A stretch of DNA of 64,000 nt from Paracentrotus lividus (GCA_940671915.1 CALNVZ010000649.1:5556958-5620957), one strand, 5' to 3'. Counted from the first letter of the stretch, positions 33,419 through 47,014 are shown. Notes: generated by a model from the sequence alone, not told the origin. Numbers and translations: made by a program.

Positions 33419-35982
33419 GTAGGACAACACATTTGTTGTTTGATCTGATATTATTTAGTTAGGGGAATGTCCTGTATGTTTTGCTTTCAGTAGTATTGCA
33501 ATCTATTGTGTTGATTCTGTATATTTTTATGAAGTGGTCGTGAATTTCAATCTGTGCATGATCATGTGTCCGTATGTATGAACGTCATAGACACAAAGAT
33601 AAGAGAAGAGACCAGTGAGAGAGATACAGAGAGAGAGAGAGAGAGAGAGACAAACAGAAAAGGAAAAGGGATATAATAAAAGTGCATACATGTACATAAT
33701 CAAAGAACATATATTATACCAAATAGTATTATATTCGGATACACGCAAAAAGAGAAAGACAGAGAGAGAGATGAGAGAGAGAGAGGAAAGAGAGATGAAA
33801 AAAATGGTTATAAAGGAAATGCATGTTTCCTTGTACGTAAAAAATATGTATCTTACAACTTTTCATATTAATATATGATCAAGTTTTTTTTTTCATACAC
33901 TATGATTTAGCAATACTGTCCTTCGCTTCACTCAGTACAACAATGAATATATTGCTAGTTTCTATAATTTTATTCAAAGATCAATATGAATAATAATCAT
34001 ATTGATTAAAATGATAATATAAATAATACAGGTTTGTATAAACATGATGCACTGTTATACATGAGGTTACATTAAGCATGCATGAATTAAACACATTCAG
34101 GGATATTAAAGGGAGAGAGAGTGAATAGAGAAGAAGAGGATAAAAAGAGAGGGAGGTAGGGAAAGAAGACAAACCAAAAGAAAAGCTAGCAAAATCTAGG
34201 TAATGTGTAACAGAAAATAAAAGGAGAAATGATTAGAAAAGATATAACAAAAGAGAAGTCAGCTGTGAAGAGAGAGAAGAGAGAGAGAGATAAAGAAAGA
34301 AAAAGATACAGAGAGAGAGAGAGAGAAAAATCTAGGAAAGGTGGAAAAGAACAAGAAGAGTGAGGAAGATTAGAGAAGATGTAACCAAAAGAGAAGCCAG
34401 CTAGAGAGCTAGATAGAGAAAGTGAAAGAAGAGAAAGAGGAGAGAGAGAGAGTTGTACATGTACAGGAATAGAACAAATGGTTAGAGACTTGAGGAAAGT
34501 CACGAGAGAAAGAGAGAGGAATAGAGGATAGAAAGAAAGAGAGTATACATGTAGAGAAGAAAGAGAGAAAAGGAGAGTAAGAAATAAAGAGGGATATAGA
34601 GAGAGAAAAAGAGTAAGAAAGAGAGTGGTACAGGAAAGAACGCAGATGGAGACGGAGGAAACCCAAAGAAGAACCTGGTCGGAGCTTGCTAGGCGAGGAG
34701 GAAAAAAAAAACCCTCATCACGGGATTGGATTACCCAAGAAGAGAATTATGATGCCATAATTTATCATTTGGCACGTTACAGGGGTACCCTCTTCAAGCT
34801 AAGAGCCCATTGCCTCAGTGACGGAACGGAATGCCTACATCCTATCATCCAGCGACGACGACGTAGAACCCCTCGCGTTATCCGCCAATCTCTCGCCACA
34901 ACCCGCTTTTTACAACACACAAGCATACTACTATAGTCTTTATTGACTGGCGTTGATAAGATGGGGGGGGGGGGTATTATGGTGGTAATGGATGGGTTTT
35001 ATATATGTAAGTCGTCTTCCATTTTATTCTCACAAGCTCGTTTATGACGGGTGATAGCAGGTCGGCGTAATAATCAAGGTAGCGCGGGGGATAGCTGATG
35101 CACTCTTGAGGATGCGTGAATATTCATCAGCACGGGGGCTTCCGCATGTTTGTACGTCCACACCGGAAGAAATCAGGACAATTAGGATGCAGGATGGAAG
35201 TAGAGCGAACGGAAACCTCTCAAATAAGATAAATCTCACATTTCAAAATAATCATGAAAACTTGCAACAAATTTTCTTGTCTAGGAATCACGGTTTTGGG
35301 TGATGGATATTGACAATTTTGGTTCACGGCACAAGAACAGGAAACTATATTTGTTTGCGTTTTTTTAGAAGCTTTTTTTGAATATCTAGTTGAAATGCTC
35401 ATGTTCTAGGGAGTGTTGTGTTTATCAAATGTAAAAAGATATTGAACTTAAATCATAATGATCATCTGGAAAAGGTTCTTTCACATTTCAATTAAAGCAA
35501 GAAGTATTATATTATATTTAGATATGTCACTGTGTTTTTCATCAAGTTATGATTACGATACATCTAAAACACATTCTATTATTTCAAGCTTTTATCTAAA
35601 ATGCCATGTCAAGGCAGGTCGTTTTTTCTTTATTTATCGTTTTACTACCATAATCACAGATACATGAGATTTTTACATTCTAAACTAACTGAATAAGTCC
35701 CCATCCTCCCCCATCTCATGATTAGATCAGAAAGACATCTTTACCTACAATGTACAGGGGATTGTATCTAACTTTTGTATTACAATTTAGGTTTGTAAAC
35801 AATGACAAAGTTGGCTGTGTTCTGTTGAGAGGATTACGCTGTTTAACAAACAATTGAACAATCAATCACTATTGTTGGCAAACATTGTGTCACAGGAGAG
35901 CATATATTTACTTCCTTAAAACGTGTACATGCTAGATACATGACACATCCACTGATGAGAGTATTAGAAGGACGTAACTCTC
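33419..35982. other. No gene seen; purine-rich microsatellites
   Basis: (GA)n tracts at 33617-33650, 33758-33800 and almost continuously from 34085 to 34625. A GC-richer patch at 34625-35230 has ORFs of 65-105 codons that I do not recognise and do not call. Confidence 0.5.
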
Positions 35983-36245
35983 AGAAAATGTGTTATGTTA
36001 AAGAGAATTATCGTGAGCTTTTCTGCTATTTTAATGCTATTTATAGGAAGAATATCATAGTAAAAAGGTCCACTGTAAAGGATTTAACCCGATTGCCTTG
36101 ATAGTCATGATATGACCCAATTATACCCAAAACAGCTGAACTGCCCAGGCTGAACATTTTGTGTAGTCCCATACATGCATTTCTGGGTGAAGTGCATGTG
36201 AATTGGGTTTTTTTTTTTGGGGGGGGGGAGGGGTTAATTGTCCAG
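35983..36245 (+). repeat. Dispersed repeat, family 1
   Basis: Third copy of the repeat seen at 3925-4200 and 30715-30990. It ends in a T run and a G run. Confidence 0.6.
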
Positions 36246-36737
36246 GAATAATTGTCCTAATACGAATTGAAAGAAGTTGAAGAAATTAAAAATTGTAAGA
36301 AAATTGAAAACACTGAAAATCCCATATTTTGGTGATACATTGTAGCATCATGATATTGCTTTGTGGTATTAGTTTATATAAATAGGATGGGTTCATATGT
36401 CTTCTTGGTTCATGGCATAAAAAAAGATTATACATATTTCATGATGAACAGTAATTTTAACATTTTATGTGAAAGCAATTTCCTTTGAGCTTTGCATATA
36501 TAATCCCCTATGCTTTGATAGAGTGCTCCGATAAGACAATAATTCATGAATGTTTAATTAGGTCTTACTGGCAGTAAAAGATTTAAAATTCATAGTAAAT
36601 AAATTGAAAAATAAACTCAATAATGCTCTAGAAATATTGCCAGACATAGTGAATACATTTAGAGGCGTTCCCTGTCCATGTGATTTTTAATTTGTCTATG
36701 AACTCCGCTGTAGAGAGGTAAACTGCGCACTCTCTAA

Positions 36738-37038
36738 ATAAAGAAAACAAGTGAAAAAAAATCACTCTTGATTGAGTGAATTTCTATAAGAGGGAATTTA
36801 GAGTGAAATTTGAGTGAATTAAGAGGGAATGTAGAGTGAAAGATCACATTTTCACTCTATTTTCACAAGCGACTTCTGGGATGACTCAAAGAACTGTGGG
36901 TGGTTTCTGAGGCCATCCCAAAATTAGTGAAAATTTAGTGTTTTTTCACTCAAAATTCACTTGTCATTCACTCTAATTTCACTCTTTCCTGGTATTCACT
37001 CCTTCAAGAGTGAACATTTTCACGTGTTTGTATTTTTT
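36738..37038. mobile_element. MITE with CACTCTTGA-rich arms
   Basis: The arm starting AAACAAGTGAAAA is inverted against TTTTCACGTGTTT. Inside, TCACTCTTGATTGAGTGAAT pairs with ATTCACTCCTTCAAGAGTGA, and TAGAGTGAAATT with AATTTCACTCT. Total about 300 bp. Confidence 0.75.
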
Positions 37039-37495
37039 GTTAATGTTTGTTTCTTGGGTTTTGTTGTGACCACAGCATTTCTACGCATTCTTGAGACATG
37101 AATGGCAAAAGTCACAAAACTTTTGACAAAAACTAATTATTCAGCTCAAAGGATGGTTTTGTCCTTGCCACATTGCATACATTATCTGTTTGCCAACAGC
37201 AAAGGTTCTGTACCATTATGACGCTTTTTCAATCACTGTTTGTATGCGTCTTTCATGGAGAGTTTCTTATTTTATGAATTGTGGAATTCAATAATGGTTG
37301 TTGAAGGATTCTGACTATATACTCATATCATCAAGAAGTCACGTCGGGTGAGTGGTTGCCTAGAATTTGTCTTTATAGTACTCAGAGACAATGCTATGAA
37401 CTCTTCATATACATGTACCACTTTTATGTAGTATCCCTTTGTTACACCACCATATATTTTTTTTTTGAGGTGTAATCATATCAACAAAGGCTTCT

Positions 37496-37705
37496 TTAAG
37501 GGTGTTATCTCACTTCGGGGAGACGTCTCCGCGACAGAATAGAAAATTTCATCACCGCGACGGATACAAAGTATTAGAGACGTCTCCGATATTGTGGAGA
37601 CGGATTTTAGACTATTTCAGACTTTTTTTTTTTCATAAATTGTCTTTTTAAAAAATTTTCTATTCTGACGTGGAGATGTCTCCGCGAAGTGAGATACCGC
37701 CGTAA
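37496..37705. mobile_element. MITE with GTCTC-rich arms, short copy
   Basis: Arms of about 50 bp: TTATCTCACTTCGGGGAGAC at left and CTCCGCGAAGTGAGATACCG at right, followed by GACAGAATAGAAAATTT inverted. Related to 15242-15549. Confidence 0.8.
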
Positions 37706-38359
37706 GTACCGAAAAACAATATTCGTACGGGTGATAAAAAAAAGAACTTGGTGGAGGTTTTCCAAAACAGGGAATGGGTTTGGTCAATTAGTTCTTATTG
37801 TCTGTGCAGATCAGGACATCCAACACAGTTGAATTTAACACAACAAGTGTCCAAAGAAAACATTAATCTTTGAGAAGCATTGATATAAACCTTCACGAAT
37901 TACTACCCACTTGTTGTTTTCTGCTTATTTTTAGGATGTGATTGTGTTGAACTTTTGAGCACATTCACTTGACCTTTCCTGAAATGGCCTTCAGTCTATT
38001 CAAAGAGAATGTTTTTGTTATCGGATTTGTGGCCCAGTCTATTTTAGTTCTAAAGCACTAAAATAGCATTTTATTTTTAAAAGTATTTCATGAAGTTAAA
38101 TTTTGGCAAGTTCAATGCCTTCTGTTTTTTTTTTTTTTAAAGCAAATCAATGTTCAATGTTTTCAATATCCAGTTCTTTCATCCTCCAAATGTATACACA
38201 ATTTATCTCAGAACTTGGTCAAGAAACTTGGTTTGAAGCAGTGGCATAGATTTGTAACCTTTGTCTTATTAAATTACATTTCTTTGTATGGTGATAATCA
38301 GTTTGCGTCAACACATAGACATCAAACATTTGTATATTCATGTATATTGTTGTAGTATA

Positions 38360-39066
38360 ACTACTTTAATCTGGAAATATTTATGATGCATTAATTTTTG
38401 TGAGGAGATTGGCAGGCACAAATTTAAAAAACCAGCAAATATACAGGCATGCTTTCTTTTGCATGTATTAAATGGGTTCAGTTGCGTGGTTGCAAACATA
38501 CAGGGTGTGAATTTAAACCTGGTGTATAGTTTTGGTAACAAAAAAGGAATCGGCATAAAAACCAATATAGTCTCATGTTGTTCACATTGCACTAAAAGAT
38601 ATGTGTGAGAGATTTTGTGATATTCCTTTCGCGATTTCCGGTGAATTTCAGTGAAATTTTAAAACCCAAACATAATGTAACAGTTTTTGAGACCTTTGCT
38701 GGTGTGTCCAGTCCCCCGAACTTCCAGCATGAATGGAGCGTAGCAATCTGTGTGTATCACCCACACAAGAGAATCCCCATTGGTTTTCCATGTGAACGCC
38801 TAGTGCACACTAAGATGAGTTGGATCCCGACTTATCTTTTTTTAAACTTATATCGTGAAATAAAGACGCTAAAACGATATTTCATGTAATATAACTTTCT
38901 TTGTTACAGTCATAGGATTCAGTCTTTCATATTATCTAACTGTGAATCCAAATTAAATGTTTCCTTCTCCCAACACTATACACCAGCTTTAAGAATCTGT
39001 GAATGTTTTTTGAGGCTGCTCAGCGCAAAAAAATTAATCTTGCAAAAATAACAGTGAATACATTAT
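38360..39066. mobile_element. CGCGAA-family MITE interrupted by another MITE
   Basis: The left part (to about 38512) and right part (from about 38993) together match the intact copy at 41681-41914. The CpGs of that copy are largely lost here. The break falls at a TTTAA. Confidence 0.65.
38513..38992. mobile_element. 480-bp TTAA MITE nested in an older MITE
   Basis: The ends TTAAACCTGGTGTATAGT and ACTATACACCAGCTTTAA are inverted, with TTAA on both sides. It splits the CGCGAA-family element, which gives the relative ages of the two insertions. Confidence 0.75.
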
Positions 39067-39259
39067 ACCGTTTCCATATACGCCAAATTTTGTGTGTGTG
39101 AACACAGCATTTATACCTATCCACCTACCCTTGCCCCCTATACATCCTCAAACAATCTATGGGCCCCCAGGATCTGTCGTGTGAAAGCTGACCCAAGGTT
39201 GAATATATTGATTTCTCTTTTTCTAATGGAAAGCATTGCCAAGGGATGATGATTTTTGA

Positions 39260-39560
39260 GAGACAGTGATTGAGAGATAGATGGAAGAAGATTGAGAGAT
39301 GGAGAGAAATGGGAATGAGAGAGAGAGAGAGAGAGATAGACAGAGAGAGAGAAAAAGAGAGAGATGGAGAGAAAAGGGAGAATGAGAGAGATGGATAGAG
39401 AGAGAGAGAGATGGATAGAAAAGAGATAATGAGAGAGAGAGAGATTGAGATGGTTTAGAAAAGAGAATGACATAGAGAGAAGAGAGAGAGAGAGAGGGGG
39501 GGGGGGTAGAGAAAGAAGGAAGGAAGCAAGAGGGAGAAGGAGAGAGAGGATGTGTGTAAA
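39260..39560. repeat. (GA)n-rich microsatellite
   Basis: Imperfect GAGAGAGATGGA-type repeat with one G run. Minus-strand Ser/Leu-rich ORFs here are low complexity. Confidence 0.9.
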
Positions 39561-40310
39561 GAGAGCAGTAATGGAAGAAAAGAGATGAAATGCAAATGTT
39601 CAATTATATTTGCTCTTTCAGCTTAAAATGTAATTGATAACATCCTAGATTAAAAGATTACAATCCAGAACACTATTTTTGAGGAGTTATCAATATATGG
39701 GTATTTGGTTTAATGTAATTGCCGAGGAAGGATTCTCATAAAAAGGGAGATTAATCTTACATACATTGTGAAGTGAAAATAGTGAATCAAATCATAGTGG
39801 TTGTTTTTCTATTATTTTTTTGAATCTGATAGTTAGGAATAGATCATTACTAGGTGTGGCATTCAATACAATCCCATTATAATTCACCAATATCAGTGTT
39901 ATTAGAAGTTCTCTGAAAAAGAAATGCAACTACATCTTACAAATTTAATTGTGTAATTCTCCGGTGTTATTGGAGAAGAAAGCATTTAAAATGGTAATTC
40001 CTTTTTCCTATATGTTCATATATTTAGAGGGTAGTTTCAGAGAAATATGGTTCAGCCTCTTGTAATTGAATAAGGCCAATGCCCTCCTCCTAGCATTGAT
40101 ATATCATCTGTTGCCATGGTTACCGAATACTCTTCTTACATCATGTATTATATCGATGAAATTACATACAGGGCTGGAGGAGCAACATTTGCATACTAGA
40201 TTTTTTTTCTTTGAAAGTTATTGTTGGAAACTGGCGGTGAAGGGTCCTTTTTTAGGAGAAAGTTATTGAAATCATGGCAAAATGTATCATGTGATTGGTA
40301 AGTTATGGTA
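39561..40310. other. No gene seen
   Basis: AT-rich, with no structure noted. Confidence 0.55.
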
Positions 40311-40478
40311 TACTGTATTCGCTGTTATTTTCGCGGGATTAATTTTTTGCGCTGAGCGGCCTCAAAACATGTTCCCTGGTTCTTATATTCGCGCTGCATG
40401 TTCATAAGCTTGCGCTTGCCGCTATTTGCACGAAATCCGTGAAAACTTATGTACCGCGAATATTTCCACGAATACAAC
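40311..40478. mobile_element. CGCGAA-family MITE, shorter copy
   Basis: Starts TACTGTATTCGCTGTTATTT and ends GCGAATATTTCCACGAATAC. Inverted relative to the 41681 copy, with an internal deletion. Confidence 0.75.
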
Positions 40479-41680
40479 TATGAAATTTTATGAGATAATG
40501 GAAACTAGCCTAAAAACAACCCACCCAAAAACGGATATGTGGGGCAATGTTTATATGGTTGGTTAAATGGACATGATGGGTTGGATGTAATCCCAACATC
40601 CTATTGAAAGCTTTTAGCATGATTCATTGGTATTATTGCAGACATTACACATCGATATGAATTTATAAAACTTTTATTAAACATGAAAATTTAATCACAC
40701 ATTTTTTCTTGGGTTTGTTCTAACACATTCAAACAGAGTGGAGATATTGTTAAATTAGTCCAAGGGGAACTTTGATTATATTGTAAGTAGACCAAATGGG
40801 TTTAGCCGATTTTGGTATTGGACAAACCGAGAATTGGACCAACCGCTGGTCGACTAAGTGGATGTAAATCTTGAGGTATAGTCTTACTTTGAACAAAAGA
40901 GAAGAAGGGGATTTAGTCATAAATGTTTTATGCAGTAAATGTGCACCTTTTAAATATGGCCCAAAGTGGTATATAATCTAAGAAGAGCGTCCTTACCATG
41001 CAGCCACTAGCCGGAAAATGTTCGTTTCCAATTACGTACAATGCAGAGTCGTCCACAAAATTCCAGGTATAGTGAATGATATGTTTATCTACTATGTGAT
41101 GATGCAAAATGTTCTTCACGAACACCATACTTAAAACACATTCAGTTTTGTTGTTGTACAATGCAGATGTTTTCCGCAAAATTGGAACTCAAGTGTTTAA
41201 TACATTCGAATCTTGCAGTGTGTTTTTGTTGTATAATAATTTTCCAGGAATTTTCAGAGAGTTGCTCTCTATCCCACTTTGGATTTTTATCATTTTGGCC
41301 AGTGTAGCTGCACAGTGTTTGTATTGTAAACAACATGAATGTTAGGACTGTTGAGTAACAGAAGGATATTAAAGAAATTGGATTAAAAAAGTACCCCCCC
41401 CTCCTCCCCAAGATAAAGAAACATATCATTGATAGTTCCAGCAAAATAAGACAGAAACATTTTGAAGGTTTGGAAAGCATGGACATTTCAAGTTGGTTAT
41501 TCTGATTCATACTGGTCAGTTCTCATTTGTTAAGATGTCAATTGTCTACATTTGAGTACGAGTAAAATTTAAATTCAGGAGGGATGTCATATCAACATGA
41601 TATAAGGAAGTTTTGAGCTCTATTCGCTGACAGCAAAGCATAAGGAAAATATCTCCTAACAGAAAATTATAATAACCGTA

Positions 41681-41914
41681 TACTGTAAACGTGGAAATAT
41701 TCGCGGTACATTTATTTTCGCGGATTTCGCGCAAAGATTGTACGGCGCGAATTTAAAAACACGCGAATATATGAGCATGATTTCTTATGCATGCTTTGAA
41801 TGGGGTTAATTGCGTTCGTACATAAATTCAGCGCGAATTTAAGAACCCGCAAATATGTTTTGCGGTCTCTGAGCGCGAAAAATTAATCGCGCGAAAATAA
41901 CAGCGAATACAGTA
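41681..41914. mobile_element. CGCGAA-family MITE, intact copy
   Basis: Starts TACTGTAAACGTGGAAATAT and ends AACAGCGAATACAGTA. CpG-rich (CGCGAA and GCGCGAA repeated), in contrast to the decayed copies at 24806 and 38360, so probably the youngest copy here. Confidence 0.85.
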
Positions 41915-43674
41915 TTGCATTTGTATAAGGCCTATCAATGACACTGCATCTCTATGCACTTATAAAATCCGGAAACAGATAATTATGGCGGGAGAAACAT
42001 GAGAAAATGGCATTTGGAAGAGAAAAAATTTTGATTACCATTTTCTTTTGTGCAGCTTCAAACATTAGGAGTATATTGATTTAATTATGCTTGTCACATA
42101 CATGTACACTGCCCATTGTTGAATTAGGACCTTGTTGCCTGGTAATTTACACTTGGGATGTAAGATTTTTTATTGTACTTTCACATTCTTCTTTGTCAAT
42201 TTTCAATAATGCTTGTACATTGCACCAAAGGAGTTAATTCTGAAGTGATAGAGTTAAAGGGAGTCTTTAGTTCTTGCATAATATACTTCTTGAATATTCT
42301 TATGCAATATTTTTACCAAAATGTCCTTGGATAATTTTTTTATTCTGTGTTGTATTGGATATGTCATTTGCAGGAGAAAAATTAGGAGTGATAGAGTTTT
42401 AAAGGTTGTTAATAAGATATAATGAATATATCAGGATCTATAGTTTAAAGCCAAAAATAAAGTTCCAATTTTAGATAAGGGCAAATGAATTCACTTCATA
42501 GGTATGATAAGCTTATCTGTTTATTGATCTGGGAAGCAAAAATTAAATATCGAAATTATTATCATAAATGCCTTGGGCTGAGAGTTTTGACAAGTACTGC
42601 CATATGTCCATTATTGAAGAGCTCCACTAAAGGTCACCCAACCTACTAAAGAGCTTTTTTGAACTTTCAAGGAATTATGATATATGCTTGTTAAAATCCT
42701 CTAATCTTGGTCTTCTTTCTGGAAAATGTTGTCAAGCGCTGTCAACAGAATAATTACTCTAAATGCAATACGGGGATATATACTCAAAGGCATTCCCTGG
42801 GGTCTTCCTTTGATTGGCAACGTCTATTTTAGCTTTGATGACGGAAGGATCACGTGTCTTGATTAATCAAATCCACCCCCTTCGTTTCAAAAAGTATTTC
42901 ATCAAATCTTAAATACTTTCATTGGTGGTGAATATTGATTTCTGCTGTCATAACATGAAGTATAATACCTTGGTGAGCTTTCCATCTTATTGATGAATAA
43001 TACTTGTCAGTTATTGGCCATATTTGTATTATATAAGATAGGTCATATGAAAGAAGGTTTCTCATTGGTCAGATACGCTCTCCTTGCTATTGCGTGATTC
43101 GTAACATGGCAAAGACCGTTGTGTATAACAAGTTCTGCACTATTTTTTCTTTTTTGGGGGGAGGGGTACAAACTCCCATAGGGATAAGCTTGGGGTTGGT
43201 CACTCGCCCGATAATATATTAAAACCTTATGTAGTGGACTCTAAGTTAATCTTGTGTATTTTTTTTCCAATGTCGTGGGCATAACAATGTATTTTTTACC
43301 ATCCCATGATGAAATGTAAATGAAATCTTGGGTCATGTTAATCAAATTTGAGCCACAAATAACTGGGTAACTATCACGTAAATGGAGAATTGTTGTAGGT
43401 AGCTCGAGCTGATTATTTTCCATTCATTAAGTTGTGATTTCGCGATTGAGAAGGAGATGATAATTTTAGATGATATCTGCTGACTGTAATTTAAAGGACA
43501 TTAACCCAACATTAAAGCTTTCCTGAAAAAGCACCGTCTCATCTCATCTCAATTTCCCCATATTGTTTCATGCTTTTCTTACCCAGGATGCATCATTCTG
43601 ATTAGTATAGTCTCATTATATATGCCAACTTTAATTCTAAAAATCTTGCGCTTCAATTTACAATTTTCCACTAG
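41915..43674. other. No gene seen
   Basis: AT-rich, short ORFs only. Confidence 0.55.
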
Positions 43675-43750
43675 TAAAAAAAGTACCGACGTACTTGTGG
43701 TAAATTGGCCCATTTACCACAAGTACTTTGGTACTTTTTGGTACTTTTTT
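43675..43750. repeat. Short perfect-stem hairpin
   Basis: AGTACCGACGTACTTGTGGT and AATTTACCACAAGTAC-type arms of about 28 bp surround a TGGCCC-like loop. Only a few mismatches; a further GGTACTTTTT copy follows. It could be a tiny foldback element or a precursor-like hairpin. Confidence 0.7.
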
Positions 43751-45944
43751 TAATCATACACATTACTTGCAAATTATGTCAGAACAGGAGGAACAATTAT
43801 TGTCTTGTTAACACATATCACTTTTTGTATAGAATTTCATATGATGCCAGTTGTTGTATATTAAAAAGGTATGCTTTTTAAGATGCTTTGTAATACTTGA
43901 AAAGATACCGCCACCCAATAGCCACCTGTATCCTCATGTTCTGTAATAGTGAAAAGGGAACCTGTTTTTAAATTCGTGTACTGCAATAATCAATATCAAT
44001 AATAACTTAATATCTTGTCTTGATGAGCGTGAAATGCACAAAAATTACCACACAGCAAATATTTCCGCTGTTCGAGTAATTTCTCTTCATATTTTATGAA
44101 TTTATGCTGTAATGGCTCTCTCTCAACAGGCTTCTTTAGGTAGTATAATGTCTATTATGGCCAGATAGAAATCTATTACAGAAAAAGAAATGTCACTCAT
44201 GCCATTCACCCTACCTCTATGAAATTCATTTTTTTTGCCCTTTAGAAAAAGTCGATGCAGAATTGAAAAACAATTTTCCCCGTTCATTTGGTTCCATGGT
44301 CTTTGCAGTAGATATCTAGTCGTAGCTTTCAGACACTTGATTTAATTAGTTTGTAATTAAAGAGTACATTATTAAGACTAATGTGCTATGTCAGGAATGC
44401 AGCAAGGATATTTCATCATAACCACACTACACAATATTTCCATTTGTTCGAGGAAGAAATAATACAATATAAGGAGTTTCAGCATTTAATTTCATTAAGT
44501 GTATCAGTGGTCTCCAATACGTATATTCCTTACATATGGCAAATGCACAGGTTTTATTTCTTTCCCCTAGTTACATCAAGGCTTCATATATGATGCAACA
44601 CTGCCGTGGGGGAAAGGGCAAGTAGTGTAATTTTAGCATCAGTTGTGTTCGTATGACCTAGAATATTGAATGGGAAAGTAGGAGTTGTGTAGATAGAAGG
44701 TTCTCAGATACCACGCCATTCAGCGTGGCTATATGTGTTGCCATTTTGCGTTGTTTGCTGCTTCCATGTTTGAGGAACGTATAGCTAACACTGTGATTCA
44801 AGGAGAAGAAGTAGTCTTAGAGAACAGACTTTAATTCCAAGATAATTTAAGAGAATATCAGAGGCCCAAACTTAAATGGATGCTTCCATTTTGTCTGGTT
44901 TATATAGAGTCCTCTGTTACAATTTAAATTGTGTCATGTGATGTGTTTAATACTTTTTAACCTATAGCTTTGCTATTGTGTCACAAATGAAAGAAGTGTA
45001 GAAATTTATGGCACATCACATATATATTTGCCTCTTGTGACCCAGGTGTAGCAAGTCAGTACCTGGTATGATGTTCCTTGAGTTGTATTGTGTTCTATTG
45101 TTCTTGGCATCTAGGAGTAGGAGCAAAAGCTTGGGGGAATATTTACAATAATACTCTGGAATCGCATAGGGAAGTCATCTACCGTGATGTGATATATCAT
45201 TATACAAGAACGTATTTGTTTATTCAAGATATATAAATAAATATTTGAAATCTGATTTAGATGAATGTAGGTACATGTACAGGTCACATTCAGATATTCA
45301 GAGGAATCGGCTATTGAACTGTGATAATGTAGCCAGTTCAATGGTTGATAGATCTATTGAACATGCATGCAATATACATTGTAGATCCCAGGGCGCACTG
45401 AACTTATGATGCGTATACATTAATTGGATGTGCGTATTGTGCTGTCAGTGAAACCATCCCTTCCGAGTCTCCGGGCCAGCACCTCTAGCTCACACAACAA
45501 GATCTGTTAAATTGATGCAGATATAGTCCTACTTCAAAACCCAACATTAGATTTATCTTGGTATTGACCATATCATGATTTAAATGAAACAAATATTCAA
45601 TGTTTTGGGTTTTGATTCGTTGAATAGAACGGCTCAATTTGCACACTCATGTAATATTCCGAACAATCACACTAAAAAACATTGCATATTAGTATAATAG
45701 TTATTACCTAATAGTTACTACTGATAACGATTGCTCAAGCTATTGCTTGGGGAATAGTTTGTTATAGCTCCCTAGAAGCACATATAGGGAAGTTATATAC
45801 CATAATGTGTTATATGGGCTATACAAGACTAAAGTATTGTTATTACCTGATAATTTGTACCTTGGGGAAAATTAAGTAAGATAAAGACGTGGGTGTATGG
45901 ATCTTTATGTCTGGGTTGTTATTGATAATACCTTAGGGCATATG
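43751..45944. other. No gene seen; one direct repeat
   Basis: AT-rich. Segments 45128-45215 and 45744-45830 are diverged direct repeats (AGCTTGGGGGAATA and TATTGCTTGGGGAATA, then ATAGGGAAGT, then TATACAAGA). Confidence 0.5.
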
Positions 45945-46422
45945 TATACTAGATGGGAGAGACTGACGGAGAGGGGGGAAGATAGGGGAAGAGAAAGGTG
46001 GGGGGAAGTGAGAGGAGGGGGGAGAGAAGGAGTGGGAGGGGTGGAGAGAGAGGAGAAGAAATGAAAAGAAGGAGTGATGAAGAATGGTAGAGGAAGAAAG
46101 GGAAGAGGAGAAGGAGTAGTATAGTGGATGGGAGAAGGGGTAGATGATAATATGAGGAGAAAGAGGGATGAGGAGGGGGTAGAGAAGATGGAGAAAGAAG
46201 AAGTTAAGAAAAAAAGTAGAAGATGAAAAAGAGGGGATAATGAGTAGTGAATAGAAGATGGGAGGAAGAGAGTAGGAGGAATATAAAGTTGGGGAGTGAT
46301 GGTAGAGATAAAGAGGAAGGAGTAGAGTGGGAAACAGAAAGTTAAATGGAGAAAAGGAATAACAGGAAGGAGAAGAAGGGTAAAGAGGAAAAAAGGAGAG
46401 AAAGGAAGATAAAAAAGAAAAA
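45945..46422. repeat. 480-bp polypurine tract
   Basis: The plus strand is almost only G and A (GGAGAGG, AAGAAG, GGAAGAG). Minus-strand ORFs of 167 and 174 codons in two frames are Ser/Pro/Leu/Phe low-complexity shadows. Confidence 0.95.
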
Positions 46423-46429
46423 GATGCAC

Positions 46430-47014
46430 TCTCCATTTCTATAATTAGAATATAATTTCATTTGATTTCAATATTTTCTGAACCCAGCCCACTGCACTCT
46501 GACAAATTTTTTCACATTCTCATCAGCTTGAATGTAACCTAAAAGCCACATTTTTACTCCTAAGTGATACCTCAAATCCAGCACTGAGGGAATTACAATC
46601 TGTACTTGCGCAGACATATAACACAGAATTGTCGCATAAATTGACTTACATTTGTTGATAGAAATTCGTTCATTCCTTGTACAGTACACTTTGCTGACTG
46701 TTTAAGGATAGAGACATTTATATGATCCATCTTCTTGATTTAATTTAGAAGATACAGATAGAGAGACGTCTAGCATCAATAATTCATCAGGGTACATTCA
46801 TGTCTCATTAGAGTTGTTATATCGATTTCCTACACTAATTGAGAGGCCATTCGCTATTTTCCATCTCTTCCGTTCATCTCGCTCACCCTTCTCTCCCGTC
46901 CCTCCTCTATCTCTTGTCCCCTACTCGTATGTGTAAGTAGGCTATCTATTTAAATTTCAATATTTGTAGTGGTCTAACTCCCTCTGTTTTCGATCCTCTT
47001 TTGTTTGATTGCTA
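46430..47014. other. No gene seen
   Basis: Ordinary AT-rich sequence up to the DIRS boundary. Confidence 0.55.

Noticed and set aside
34625-34936. 103-codon plus-strand ORF with Arg-rich stretches
   Set aside because: No splice sites, homology or codon bias I can support; the start lies in a GA repeat.
38605-38889. 94-codon plus-strand ORF
   Set aside because: It lies wholly inside the nested TTAA MITE and has no recognisable domain.
39138-39603. Minus-strand Ser/Leu-rich ORFs of 111 and 126 codons
   Set aside because: Translation of a (GA)n microsatellite.
45905-46436. Minus-strand frames of 167 and 174 codons
   Set aside because: Low-complexity Ser/Pro/Phe/Leu translation of a polypurine tract, open in two frames at once.
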